DNA of 64,000 bases, taken from positions 1 to 64,000 of the forward strand of contig JBARUK010000008.1 of the NCBI GenBank assembly GCA_049645705.1, written 5' to 3'. Positions 50,351 to 57,786 of the stretch are shown in pieces. The position numbers were made by a program, and so were the translations under genes. Each line of letters opens with the position of its first letter. Within the stretch, counting starts at the first letter, position 1. Origin of the DNA: JBGNFV01 sp049645705. GTDB lineage: Bacteria; Bacteroidota; Bacteroidia; Cytophagales; Cyclobacteriaceae. Under the pieces are notes generated by a model. The model was not told the origin of the DNA. It did no database searches and saw nothing but the letters and a program-made list of their open reading frames with translations.

Positions 50351-50494
50351 GAAGTATGGTTCTGAAATAAAAATGACTGCAAATATAGTAGCAGACGTGG
50401 CATTTTTCTAACCACTCTCATGATTTGACATCAACACTTACGGCTTGCTCCTGTTTATGAAGCAGAAATCACGAATATAAAACAGTAGACGTTT

Positions 50495-50929
50495 ATGGCA
50501 GAGAATAACCCCACATACACCGCTTCGGCTACCACAGTCGGAGGCAGAAACGGGCGAATAAAAACAAGTGACGGAATAATAGACCTGGAAAGCCGCCTGC
50601 CGAAAGAGTTTGGCGGGCCCGGAGGAGAATATACCAATCCTGAAATGCTGTTCGCAGCAGGCTACTCCAGTTGTTACGGTAGTGCCGTAAAGCTTGTATC
50701 TGAAAAGATGGGGGTGGAGGCTAAGCCCGAAGATATTTCCGTAACCACGGACGTTACCCTTATGAAAGACCCTGCCGACGGTGGGTTTAAACTTGGTGTA
50801 AAGATCACGTTGGGTATAGACGGAGTAGACAACGATAAGGTGAAAGCGATAGCTGAAAAGGCTAACGAAGTTTGCCCTTACAGCAAAGCGGTACGAGGTA
50901 ATGTAGATGTGGAAGTGGCCACTAAGTAG
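50495..50929 (+). CDS. ohr: organic hydroperoxide resistance protein (Ohr/OsmC family)
   Basis: A 144-residue protein with both redox cysteines in family context: AAGYSSCYGSAVKL (peroxidatic) and NEVCPYSKAVRGN (resolving). The opening pattern YTASATTVGGRNGRIKTSDG and LPKEFGGPGG is typical of Ohr. It reduces organic hydroperoxides, usually with lipoylated proteins as donor. No OhrR regulator gene is adjacent. An unusual repeat array follows it. Confidence 0.95.
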   Translation: MAENNPTYTASATTVGGRNGRIKTSDGIIDLESRLPKEFGGPGGEYTNPEMLFAAGYSSCYGSAVKLVSEKMGVEAKPEDISVTTDVTLMKDPADGGFKLGVKITLGIDGVDNDKVKAIAEKANEVCPYSKAVRGNVDVEVATK

Positions 50930-50978
50930 TCACACATAAAGTTGTTAAGTGGCACGAATCCTAAGTAAGGGAAATTAC

Positions 50979-51087
50979 TTGTAGCAAAAGCACCTGTAGC
51001 AATTTGTTTTGCTACAGGTGGAAGTGCTACAGATTTGTAGCAGTTGTGTTGTAGCATTTTTTTTTGCTACAAAGAAGTTTGCTACAG
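50979..51087. repeat. regular eight-unit GTAGCA/TGCTAC inverted-repeat array
   Basis: Eight copies of the six-base core in order forward, forward, reverse, reverse, forward, forward, reverse, reverse. Core starts: 50981, 50996, 51010, 51025, 51037, 51051, 51065, 51080; steps are 15, 14, 15, 12, 14, 14 and 15 bp. As RNA, units 2-3 form a 12-bp hairpin (CACCTGTAGCA and complement), 4-5 and 6-7 shorter ones, and 1 with 8 can close all three into a cloverleaf-like shape. It sits between the 3' ends of convergent genes (ohr and the kinase-like gene), so it may act as terminator, protein-binding array or element remnant. A further hairpin, ACCCAT/ATGGGT, follows at 51127-51141. Confidence 0.8.
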
Positions 51088-51203
51088 TCTTACAGTATTT
51101 ATTTTTTTACTAAAACCTTTTTCTACACCCATCACATGGGTTGGGGTGCCCTCCCGCTTCTGGACCTTAGCTTGACAACTAGGCTGTTGCCGGAAGGCTT
51201 TTT

Positions 51204-52049
51204 TTATGCCGCGGAGGCTTCGGTCAGGGGTATTCGAGCCTGCAGGTGAAGTCCCCCATGATAGTTAAGCGGCCCTGTAAATTTGCCCTTGAGGTATTTC
51301 TTGACTATCATTCTCACGAATAGAAAATTGAACGGCCAGCTCGATGGTGGTTGCAGTAGCAGATCCACATTCGTATAGGACTCATCGTCATCATAGATAT
51401 CCACTACCAGCTCCTTATCACGGTAGGTAAGGTCCATGATTATATTGTTCCCCGTCCGGTTGTAGGACATTTCGATGAGCAGCAGCATACACCCTTCAGC
51501 TATCTGTTTCTCAAGCCTCGGGTCTAAACGACGGTCCGGCTCATTACAGTTTACATCCACTCTTAGGTTGAGATCATCCAGGTCGTCTGCAAATACAGAG
51601 CTTAGGGAGGCAAATACGCCTTCTTCTTCTACCAAGGAGTACCGGAGCAGTTCATTTAGGGTTCGTAATACATTATCCAGCCGCTTAAATAGAGTCTGTA
51701 TCTCCTCCATTGCCTGTGTGTTGCCTGTCTCTGTGATCCAGGTGAACTCTTCCAGCTTGCGCTTGATCTGAATATGAGGCTTAGCATAGCCTACCTGTAT
51801 CAGTTCTGCGATGATCTTCTTGCTCGCTTCAGTATAAGCAGACCGGTCATATGAAATTTCTGAATAATTACCGGCAAGCCACAGATAGATCATTTCCTGT
51901 TCCAGGCGATTGTCGCATAGCTTAACAATGTCCTGAAGGATACGCTTGTTTTGCCAGTTAAGATAGGAGGGTACCAGCACTACCAATGCAAATGCCAGTG
52001 GAACGATGGAAAAGATGGAGTAGATAACCAGGTCTGGCGACAGGTTCAT
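51204..52049 (-). CDS. membrane-anchored degenerate histidine-kinase-like protein
   Basis: A 281-residue protein. One N-terminal helix (LVIYSIFSIVPLAFALVVLV), then a coiled region, then a C-terminal ~130 residues with the outline of a GHKL ATPase (DPRLEKQIAEGCMLLLIEMS, NNIIMDLTYRDKELVVDIYD). The N-box Asn, glycine boxes and an obvious phospho-acceptor His are missing or changed, so it is unlikely to be an active kinase. It may be a pseudokinase partner of the TPR membrane protein encoded 125 bp upstream on the same strand, although a terminator separates them. Confidence 0.65.
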   Translation of the reverse strand: MNLSPDLVIYSIFSIVPLAFALVVLVPSYLNWQNKRILQDIVKLCDNRLEQEMIYLWLAGNYSEISYDRSAYTEASKKIIAELIQVGYAKPHIQIKRKLEEFTWITETGNTQAMEEIQTLFKRLDNVLRTLNELLRYSLVEEEGVFASLSSVFADDLDDLNLRVDVNCNEPDRRLDPRLEKQIAEGCMLLLIEMSYNRTGNNIIMDLTYRDKELVVDIYDDDESYTNVDLLLQPPSSWPFNFLFVRMIVKKYLKGKFTGPLNYHGGLHLQARIPLTEASAA

Positions 52050-52116
52050 GATGTTTAGTTTTCTTCGATTAAATTACAATTAAATACATTTAATGTATAT
52101 AAACGTAAATGTGAAG

Positions 52117-52147
52117 AAAAAAAATAAAGCCAGATTACTCTGGCTTT
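52117..52147 (-). terminator. terminator of the TPR membrane protein gene
   Basis: Perfect 9-bp stem AAAGCCAGA/TCTGGCTTT around TTAC, followed on the minus strand by a long T run. Confidence 0.88.
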
Positions 52148-52174
52148 ACATTCAAGGGGAATATTTTCTGACAG

Positions 52175-53647
52175 TTAGATCTTTTCTCCCGAGCCGTATT
52201 TCTGCAGTATCTCACTGCTGTTGTTCAGAAAGTCTTTACTGAGTTTGCGGAGATCATTGGAAGCGCGGAAGTTATTAATAAACCCGACAGACAGAGACAC
52301 ACCGGCTACAATCAATAATAGCAGAAATGCTACTACCAGGCCTCTTGTGAGGTTAAGCTTTTCTACCTGGGCCTGCTCCAGTCCCAGTGCAGCCTTGTCC
52401 AGCTCCAGGCGGTTGGCAGCCTGTGTTTCTTCATGCTCTGCTTCGATCTGCGTCATGCCCACCATATCGTTTTTGCGGCGGCGATCCAGTTCCAGATTGG
52501 CCTGCTCAAACTTGTACCGGTACAGATCGGAAGAGTTTCCGAGTGCATCGGCTACATTGTAGGCATGTTTGAAGAACTCATCGGTATCGATCTTTCTGGC
52601 AGAGGCAGTATACTCCAGGCCATACTCGATAGCCACCCTTGCTTTGGTTAGCTGCCCAAGATTAGTATGATGCCATGCAAGCTGGCCGTAAACTTCCATC
52701 AGTTTATCTTCCATCTTCAGTTCACGGAAGATGGTTTCGGCTTCGGTAAGATAGGCATAACCGGCGGAGTGATTGCCTTTGTGCCCTTCCAGATAACTGA
52801 GGTTGAGTTTTACGTTGCCCTTCTGCACATCAGAGTTTGCTTCAAGAGCATATTTTTGTGCCTGCTCCAGTTTTTCTTTAGCCTGATCGTAGTCACCTAA
52901 GCGTACCAGGTTATACCCCATTACGTTCAGGCCGTCTGCTACGTTCTCATAGTCACCGGCATTCAGGGCCTGAGCAGAGCTCTTTCCAAAATATTCGTTC
53001 GATTTACGGAAGTTGCCTTCCCACAGAAGGATATTTCCGTACTGCTCCATGGCAGCTATATAGATAAGATCGTACTCCCCTTTCTCAGCCAGCTTGAATG
53101 CTTTTTCCAGGTAGTCTTTGGCCTGGCTGTATTGGAAGGTTTTAGATTTGATAAGACCCAGGGTATAGTAAGTATTGCTCAGCCCCTTATCATTATCGAT
53201 ACCCTCTTCGTAGAGTGCTTTTGCTTTGATAAGAAATCGGAAGGCATCCGAGTATCTCTCTTCATTGTAAAAGGTTACCCCCTTATTATAATAGTACCTG
53301 GACAGAGCAGTCTGGCTTTCTTTCTGCTTCATTACCTTACTGTATTCCTCCAGGTAATGATGGGCCTTATCCATGTCCTTATATTGGTAAAGGTAGATGG
53401 AGGTAAGTATACTGTAGGCTCGTAGTTCTCCTTCCGTATACTGAAGGGACTGGCTTGCAGACAGTCCTTTCAGAGCAACCTGAAGGCTTTGGTCGGGGTT
53501 TTCGTTTTTGGTTTGACTGGCTTCATCCAATAAGGAATGAATGCTGATTTTATTTAAAGGAGCTCTTTCAAGCTCCTTTTCAATATCTGATTGGCAGCCT
53601 GCAAGCAAAGCAAACAGGCACATAGCTGATAGAATTTTGAGTTTCAT
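52175..53647 (-). CDS. TPR-repeat membrane lipoprotein, sensor-like without kinase
   Basis: A 490-residue protein. Lipobox LLAGC (Cys ~18), then about eight tetratricopeptide repeats (e.g. YYTLGLIKSKTFQYSQAKDY), a coiled coil (AEHEETQAANRLELDKAALG), one membrane helix (GLVVAFLLLLIVAGVSLSVG, ~438-457) and a short tail. The layout equals the sensor half of TPR histidine kinases but stops after the helix, so the kinase domain is lacking. Its ATG overlaps the stop of the small peptide gene upstream (TCAT on the plus strand), implying coupled translation. Confidence 0.82.
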   Translation of the reverse strand: MKLKILSAMCLFALLAGCQSDIEKELERAPLNKISIHSLLDEASQTKNENPDQSLQVALKGLSASQSLQYTEGELRAYSILTSIYLYQYKDMDKAHHYLEEYSKVMKQKESQTALSRYYYNKGVTFYNEERYSDAFRFLIKAKALYEEGIDNDKGLSNTYYTLGLIKSKTFQYSQAKDYLEKAFKLAEKGEYDLIYIAAMEQYGNILLWEGNFRKSNEYFGKSSAQALNAGDYENVADGLNVMGYNLVRLGDYDQAKEKLEQAQKYALEANSDVQKGNVKLNLSYLEGHKGNHSAGYAYLTEAETIFRELKMEDKLMEVYGQLAWHHTNLGQLTKARVAIEYGLEYTASARKIDTDEFFKHAYNVADALGNSSDLYRYKFEQANLELDRRRKNDMVGMTQIEAEHEETQAANRLELDKAALGLEQAQVEKLNLTRGLVVAFLLLLIVAGVSLSVGFINNFRASNDLRKLSKDFLNNSSEILQKYGSGEKI

Positions 53648-53838
53648 ATGTTATGTAAAAAGCTTATCGACTGACAGGTTGTTTTATTGTTTCCTTCTTC
53701 CTCTTCACCACCTGATGGGGGCTCGTTTATAGGAGGAGGAGTGGCCCCTGCGCCGGTTCCGGCTTTGACATTCATCGCCTTCGCATTTTCTAATTGAAAG
53801 GCAGACCACTTTTCTTCTAAAAATAAAGATTTAATCAT
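53644..53838 (-). CDS. small peptide coupled to the TPR membrane protein
   Basis: A 64-residue peptide. An N-terminal leader-like part (IKSLFLEEKWSAFQLENAKA) is followed by a Gly/Ala/Pro-rich stretch (KAGTGAGATPPPINEPPSGG), an acidic run and a single Cys (KTTCQSI). The start resembles leaders of Bacteroidota exported peptides, but I recognise no family. The stop codon overlaps the TPR gene start by 3 bases of a 4-base ATGA. Possible roles: a secreted signal sensed by the TPR protein, or a RiPP precursor. No modifying enzyme is adjacent. Confidence 0.55.
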   Translation of the reverse strand: MIKSLFLEEKWSAFQLENAKAMNVKAGTGAGATPPPINEPPSGGEEEEGNNKTTCQSISFLHNI

Positions 53839-54341
53839 AGTATAATAAATAAATGGTGTTTTTTATTCAATTTTCTCATTTTACTAACACACCTGCATTC
53901 GCGTAATTATACCATTACACCAAATTGCTTTACTGCCATAAAATCCATAGAAAATTATCTCAGGAGGGGATATAGCTGGTAAAGTCTAATCCACTGCACA
54001 GATTCTGTACAATATCATTTCTATAACAAAGGCAGGAAACAGCAATTAATATTCGGTGTTTCAACCTTATCTAAGTGCAATAATAAGTTAAATATCTAAA
54101 AAATGAATAAAAAAGCCAAGAAAAGTTACTTGCCAAATGCCATGACTTAAAATGATTAGGATGCTGTAAAAGGTACCATCACATTCAAAATGGAATAATA
54201 ATTCAAAAATTCAAAAAATAGATATTTAGGCCAGTGACTACGAATAGATAGGGAAAGTGAAAAGAAATTGATAATTTCTGGAAGTGAGAGAGAAGAGCCT
54301 CTCTTAAATAGTCAACATTACTAACTAAACTTTTGAATGCT
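53839..54341. other. 500-bp AT-rich intergenic region
   Basis: Between the divergent small peptide gene and the third lanthipeptide-like precursor gene. No gene seen. A short direct repeat of AATTCAAAAA occurs near 54200-54220. It must hold promoters for both flanking peptide genes; no clean consensus pair was found. Confidence 0.5.
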
Positions 54342-54512
54342 ATGAAAAAAAGAATGGACCTGTTTCGACTACGTGTGAAAAGCTTTGTTACACATATGCC
54401 AAACTGCGAACGGATAAAAGGTGGAAATACGCTGGCTATAGGATGCCGTACGAACAACCATCTGTGCAAGCCGGAAGATACAGAAACGGGTGACTGCCCC
54501 CTGCCGAACTAA
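54342..54512 (+). CDS. orphan pinensin-like lanthipeptide precursor C
   Basis: A 56-residue peptide. The leader MKKRMDLFRLRVKSFVTH keeps the L-x-x-L-x-V-x-S-F-V-T pattern of precursor B (29360). Gly-Gly at 27-28 could mark cleavage. The core (NTLAIGCRTNNHLCKPEDTE, then TGDCPLPN) has three cysteines at 35, 42 and 52 and several Thr; a further Cys22 lies in the leader. No lantibiotic enzyme, exporter or immunity gene is near, so it is an orphan like precursors A and B, 25 kb away. Confidence 0.7.
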   Translation: MKKRMDLFRLRVKSFVTHMPNCERIKGGNTLAIGCRTNNHLCKPEDTETGDCPLPN

Positions 54513-54580
54513 GCCTGTCTATACAAGGTATGTTCAACGCCTTATTCCCTGCTTTAATAAGTGTTAGGGGAGAAACAAAC

Positions 54581-54613
54581 AAAAAAAGGGCTGTTCCGAT
54601 AGGAACAGCCCTT
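54581..54613 (-). terminator. terminator of the truncated barrel gene
   Basis: Perfect 12-bp stem AAGGGCTGTTCC/GGAACAGCCCTT around GATA, followed on the minus strand by T residues. It may also stop the plus-strand precursor C transcript. Confidence 0.88.
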
Positions 54614-54635
54614 AATACGGTTGGGATCGCTTCCA

Positions 54636-55055
54636 TTAGTTGAATGCGTATCCTACTGATATTTGTACAACACCATTCTTGGCATCTATAGACTCGCCTT
54701 CTTCGAATATGTCGGTAAGACCAAGGTCGTATCCGGCAGATATGATCAGGCCACTCTCTAGCTGATAACCAACTCCACCGTTAATTCCCAGCATAAGCGT
54801 GCTCAGGTCTTCAGTTTCTCCACCAATGTTGATACCAACTCTGGGGCCGAAGAATACGTTGAATCCATCGCTTACATAGTATCTGAAAAGAACAGGTACA
54901 TCAATGTAAAAGAGTCTATTAGATGTTTCGAAATCTAGTCCTGAATCCTCATAATCAGCCGTAAAACCTTTTACAGAACAGGCCCTAGGTTTTCCATACA
55001 GGTAGCCTACGGTTATTTCCGGTATTGATCTTCCGTCAATCGTACTATTCAGCAC
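54636..55055 (-). pseudogene. 5'-truncated outer-membrane beta-barrel gene
   Basis: 139 residues with barrel-type strands (RLFYIDVPVLFRYYVSDGFN, FFGPRVGINIGG, YQLESGLIISAGYDLGL) and a C-terminal strand ending ISVGYAFN, like the C-terminal two thirds of OMP_b-brl_2 porin-family proteins. There is no signal peptide: the frame opens with GTG and an in-frame stop lies seven codons upstream. The sucC terminator is within 100 bp, leaving no room for the missing part. It was probably truncated by deletion. Confidence 0.7.
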
Positions 55056-55116
55056 ATAATCATATCTTTTTCACTGATAAATACCGGAATTATAGGCGAT
55101 AAGTATTGAAGGGAAC

Positions 55117-55145
55117 AAAAAAAAGCCACCCCAGTGGGTGGCTTT
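55117..55145 (-). terminator. terminator of sucC
   Basis: Perfect 10-bp stem AAAGCCACCC/GGGTGGCTTT around CAGT, then a T run on the minus strand, 30 bp past the sucC stop. Confidence 0.92.
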
Positions 55146-55174
55146 AAAATTGTATATGTAGAGTGAAAGATTGT

Positions 55175-56386
55175 TTAGGCGAGTGCCTCTTCTACTCTTT
55201 CGGCTGCATCCTTAAGTAGGATAGCGCTCTTTACTTTCAAGCCGCTTTCCTCGATTATTTTGGCACCCTCTTCGGCATTTGTACCCTGAAGGCGTACAAT
55301 GATAGGCACATCGATATTACCGATCTTCTTGTAGGCTTCTACCACGCCATTGGCTACGCGGTCGCAACGTACAATACCACCGAAGATATTAATAAGAATG
55401 GCTTTTACATTAGGATCCTGAAGAATGATACGGAAGCCATTTTCTACCGTCTCGGCATTGGCTCCGCCTCCTACGTCCAGGAAGTTGGCAGGCTCACCGC
55501 CGCTGAGCTTAATGATATCCATGGTAGCCATAGCAAGACCGGCACCATTTACCATACAGCCTACGTTGCCGTCCAGTTTCACGTAGTTAAGTCCGCTTTT
55601 TCCGGCTTCTACTTCCAAAGGATCTTCTTCGGAGACGTCGCGAAGCTCAGCAAGGCCTTTATGACGGAACAATGCATTATCGTCCAGGTCTACCTTGGCA
55701 TCTACGGCCATGATCTTATTGTCGCTGGTTTTCAGGACAGGGTTGATCTCAAACATAGATGAATCGGAAGACTCATATGCTTTATAAAGAGACATGACAA
55801 ACTTCACCATCTCTTTGAAAGCAGTACCTTCCAGTCTGAGGGCAAAGGCGATCTTGCGCGCCTGGAAGCCCTGCAGGCCTACAGCAGGGTCTATCCACTC
55901 TTTTACGATCTTTTCAGGAGACTTCTCGGCTACTTCCTCGATGTCCATACCTCCTTCGGTAGAGGCCATGATCACCGGCTGGCTCTTATCACGGTCAAGC
56001 AGGATACCCATGTAGTATTCCTTAGGCTCATTCTCACCTGGATAGTACACATCCTGTGCGATAAGCACCTTATTGACCTTTTTGCCTTCTTCACCAGTTT
56101 GCTTGGTTACCAGCGTGCCGCCCAGGATAGCTTTTGCCTTATCGGCCACTTCACTAAGGCTTTTGGCCAGGACCACACCGTTTGAGCCGGTCTCTTTGAC
56201 CTTGCCCTTTCCGCGGCCACCTGCATGTATCTGTGCTTTGATGACATACCAGTCCGTACCTGTTTCTGCGTGTAGCTGTTTGGCAGCTTCTTCGGCTTTC
56301 TGGGCATTGTCGGCTACGATGCCTTCCTGCACGCGAACACCGTAAGACTTCAGTATCTCTTTCGCTTGATATTCGTGTATGTTCAT
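55175..56386 (-). CDS. sucC: succinate-CoA ligase, ADP-forming, beta subunit
   Basis: A 403-residue protein. The N-terminal ATP-grasp region starts NIHEYQAKEILKSYGVRVQE, with KAQIHAGGRGKGKVKE. The MFEINPVL and AVDAKVDLDDNALFRH motifs coordinate Mg-nucleotide. The CoA ligase domain shows LDVGGGANAETVENGFRIIL and NIFGGIVRCDRVANGV. It makes ATP (or GTP) from succinyl-CoA with SucD in the TCA cycle. sucD is not adjacent, which is common in Bacteroidota. Slightly longer than E. coli SucC. Confidence 0.97.
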   Translation of the reverse strand: MNIHEYQAKEILKSYGVRVQEGIVADNAQKAEEAAKQLHAETGTDWYVIKAQIHAGGRGKGKVKETGSNGVVLAKSLSEVADKAKAILGGTLVTKQTGEEGKKVNKVLIAQDVYYPGENEPKEYYMGILLDRDKSQPVIMASTEGGMDIEEVAEKSPEKIVKEWIDPAVGLQGFQARKIAFALRLEGTAFKEMVKFVMSLYKAYESSDSSMFEINPVLKTSDNKIMAVDAKVDLDDNALFRHKGLAELRDVSEEDPLEVEAGKSGLNYVKLDGNVGCMVNGAGLAMATMDIIKLSGGEPANFLDVGGGANAETVENGFRIILQDPNVKAILINIFGGIVRCDRVANGVVEAYKKIGNIDVPIIVRLQGTNAEEGAKIIEESGLKVKSAILLKDAAERVEEALA

Positions 56387-56544
56387 TCCGGGTAAAAAAT
56401 TTTTGCACGAATGTACAGGTTTATGCCTTTTATCGCAAACGTGTTCGCAACACCTGCACGCATAGCTCTTGACAGGCTTATGGAATTATTTTGTATGTTT
56501 GGCGCCTGAAGGCAGATACTGGCCTTATCCGAACAAAGGAAACT

Positions 56545-57198
56545 ATGTTGACTGCTAAAGATATCTACAAAAGTTATAGCCACCTTCAGGTTCTGAAGGG
56601 GATAGATATACATATTAATAAAGGTGAGGTTGCCAGTATCGTAGGAGCCTCCGGGGCAGGTAAGAGCACACTGTTGCACATACTGGGTACCCTGGATAAG
56701 GCCGATAAGGGAAGCATACACTACGATGGACGGGATATATCAGGACTGGGTAAGACTCAGCTGGCCAGGTTCAGAAATGAAAAGATCGGCTTTATATTTC
56801 AGTTTCATAATCTGCTGCCTGAGTTTACAGCCGTAGAGAATGTCTCCATACCAGGCTATATAGGCAAGCGGCCTGAAAAGGCAGTGTCCGAACGTGCCAG
56901 GCAATTGCTTGGTTTTTTGGGGCTGCAGGACAGGCTGGACCATAAGCCCTCGCAGCTAAGTGGTGGCGAGCAGCAGCGGGTGGCAGTAGCGCGCTCGCTG
57001 ATTAATAATCCGGCAATAGTATTTGCCGATGAGCCGAGCGGCAACCTGGATAGTAAGAGCGCCGAAGCACTCCATAAGTTATTTTTCAGGCTGCGTGACG
57101 AGTTCGGTCAGACCTTCGTAATTGTGACACACAACGAAGAGCTGGCCCATATGGCAGACAGGATGCTAACTATGCGCGACGGCAAGATGGAGATCTAG
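56545..57198 (+). CDS. lolD: LolD/MacB-type ABC transporter ATP-binding protein
   Basis: 217 residues from the ATG at 56545, preceded by an AAAGGA site; an upstream in-frame start is rejected. Walker A GASGAGKST at 34-42, Q-loop FQFHNLLPEFTAVENV, signature LSGGEQQRVAVARS, Walker B IVFADEPSGNLDS, switch His in VTHNEELA. The LolD family powers release of lipoproteins from the inner membrane with LolC/E permeases, which are not nearby. Convergent with bcp; the stops overlap by 4 bp. Confidence 0.93.
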   Translation: MLTAKDIYKSYSHLQVLKGIDIHINKGEVASIVGASGAGKSTLLHILGTLDKADKGSIHYDGRDISGLGKTQLARFRNEKIGFIFQFHNLLPEFTAVENVSIPGYIGKRPEKAVSERARQLLGFLGLQDRLDHKPSQLSGGEQQRVAVARSLINNPAIVFADEPSGNLDSKSAEALHKLFFRLRDEFGQTFVIVTHNEELAHMADRMLTMRDGKMEI

Positions 57199-57641
57199 CT
57201 CAGCCGACCGAGCATTTGACTGATATGCTTTTCGGCACCGAACATATCTTCGTACACGGCCGCGATAGTCATGTCCGTATTGATGAGATAGGTAATACGG
57301 CGGGGTAGCTTCACTACGGGAATCAGCGCTTTAAATTGCTTGGCTACCGAGCCGCTCCTGTCAGATAGCAGTTCGAAGGGGAGGTCATGGTGCTTCTGAA
57401 ATTTGTGGTGTGTCTCAATAGTGTCGCGGCTGATGCCGACCACTGTGACCTTTAAATTTTTGAAAGCAGAGAATTCGTCTCTGAAAGAACATGCCTCGCG
57501 TGTGCAGGCAGGTGTGAAGTCTTTTGGATAAAAATAAAGAACTATAGGGTTGTTCTCTACGTTTTGCCTTAGATTGAATGTCTTCCCGCTGGTTGACGGT
57601 AACGAAAAATCTGGTGCGGGGTCTTTAACTCTTAGAGGCAT
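57195..57641 (-). CDS. bcp: Bcp-type thioredoxin-dependent peroxiredoxin
   Basis: A 148-residue protein. Peroxidatic Cys in FYPKDFTPACTREACSFRD (T-x-x-C, resolving Cys five residues later), and GISRDTIETHHKF. The APDFSLPSTSGKTF opening is typical. Reduces H2O2 and organic hydroperoxides in the cytoplasm using thioredoxin. Complete and of normal length. Confidence 0.95.
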   Translation of the reverse strand: MPLRVKDPAPDFSLPSTSGKTFNLRQNVENNPIVLYFYPKDFTPACTREACSFRDEFSAFKNLKVTVVGISRDTIETHHKFQKHHDLPFELLSDRSGSVAKQFKALIPVVKLPRRITYLINTDMTIAAVYEDMFGAEKHISQMLGRLS

Positions 57642-57786
57642 GTGATTTATTTAAACATTTGAGGGCAGAGACTAATTATATGCTTTTCGGCTATAATTCT
57701 TAATTTAGCAGGAACTTTTATTTCCTGATAAGTAAAAAATGGTTTTTGAACCTTAAAACGATACTTTTTTCAGGCATTGCCGCTAT

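Noticed and set aside
50979..51087. CRISPR array or integron attC site
   Set aside because: Repeat cores are 6-9 bp in alternating orientation with no spacers of constant 30+ bp, no cas genes and no integrase.
53644..53838. Small peptide as a fourth lanthipeptide-like precursor
   Set aside because: Lacks the L-x-x-L-x-V-x-S-F leader and has one Cys only; kept as a coupled peptide of unknown role.
56545..57198. LolD-type ATPase as exporter for the peptide precursors
   Set aside because: No fused C39 peptidase or membrane domain, motifs are of the LolD/MacB type, and it is unlinked to the precursor genes.
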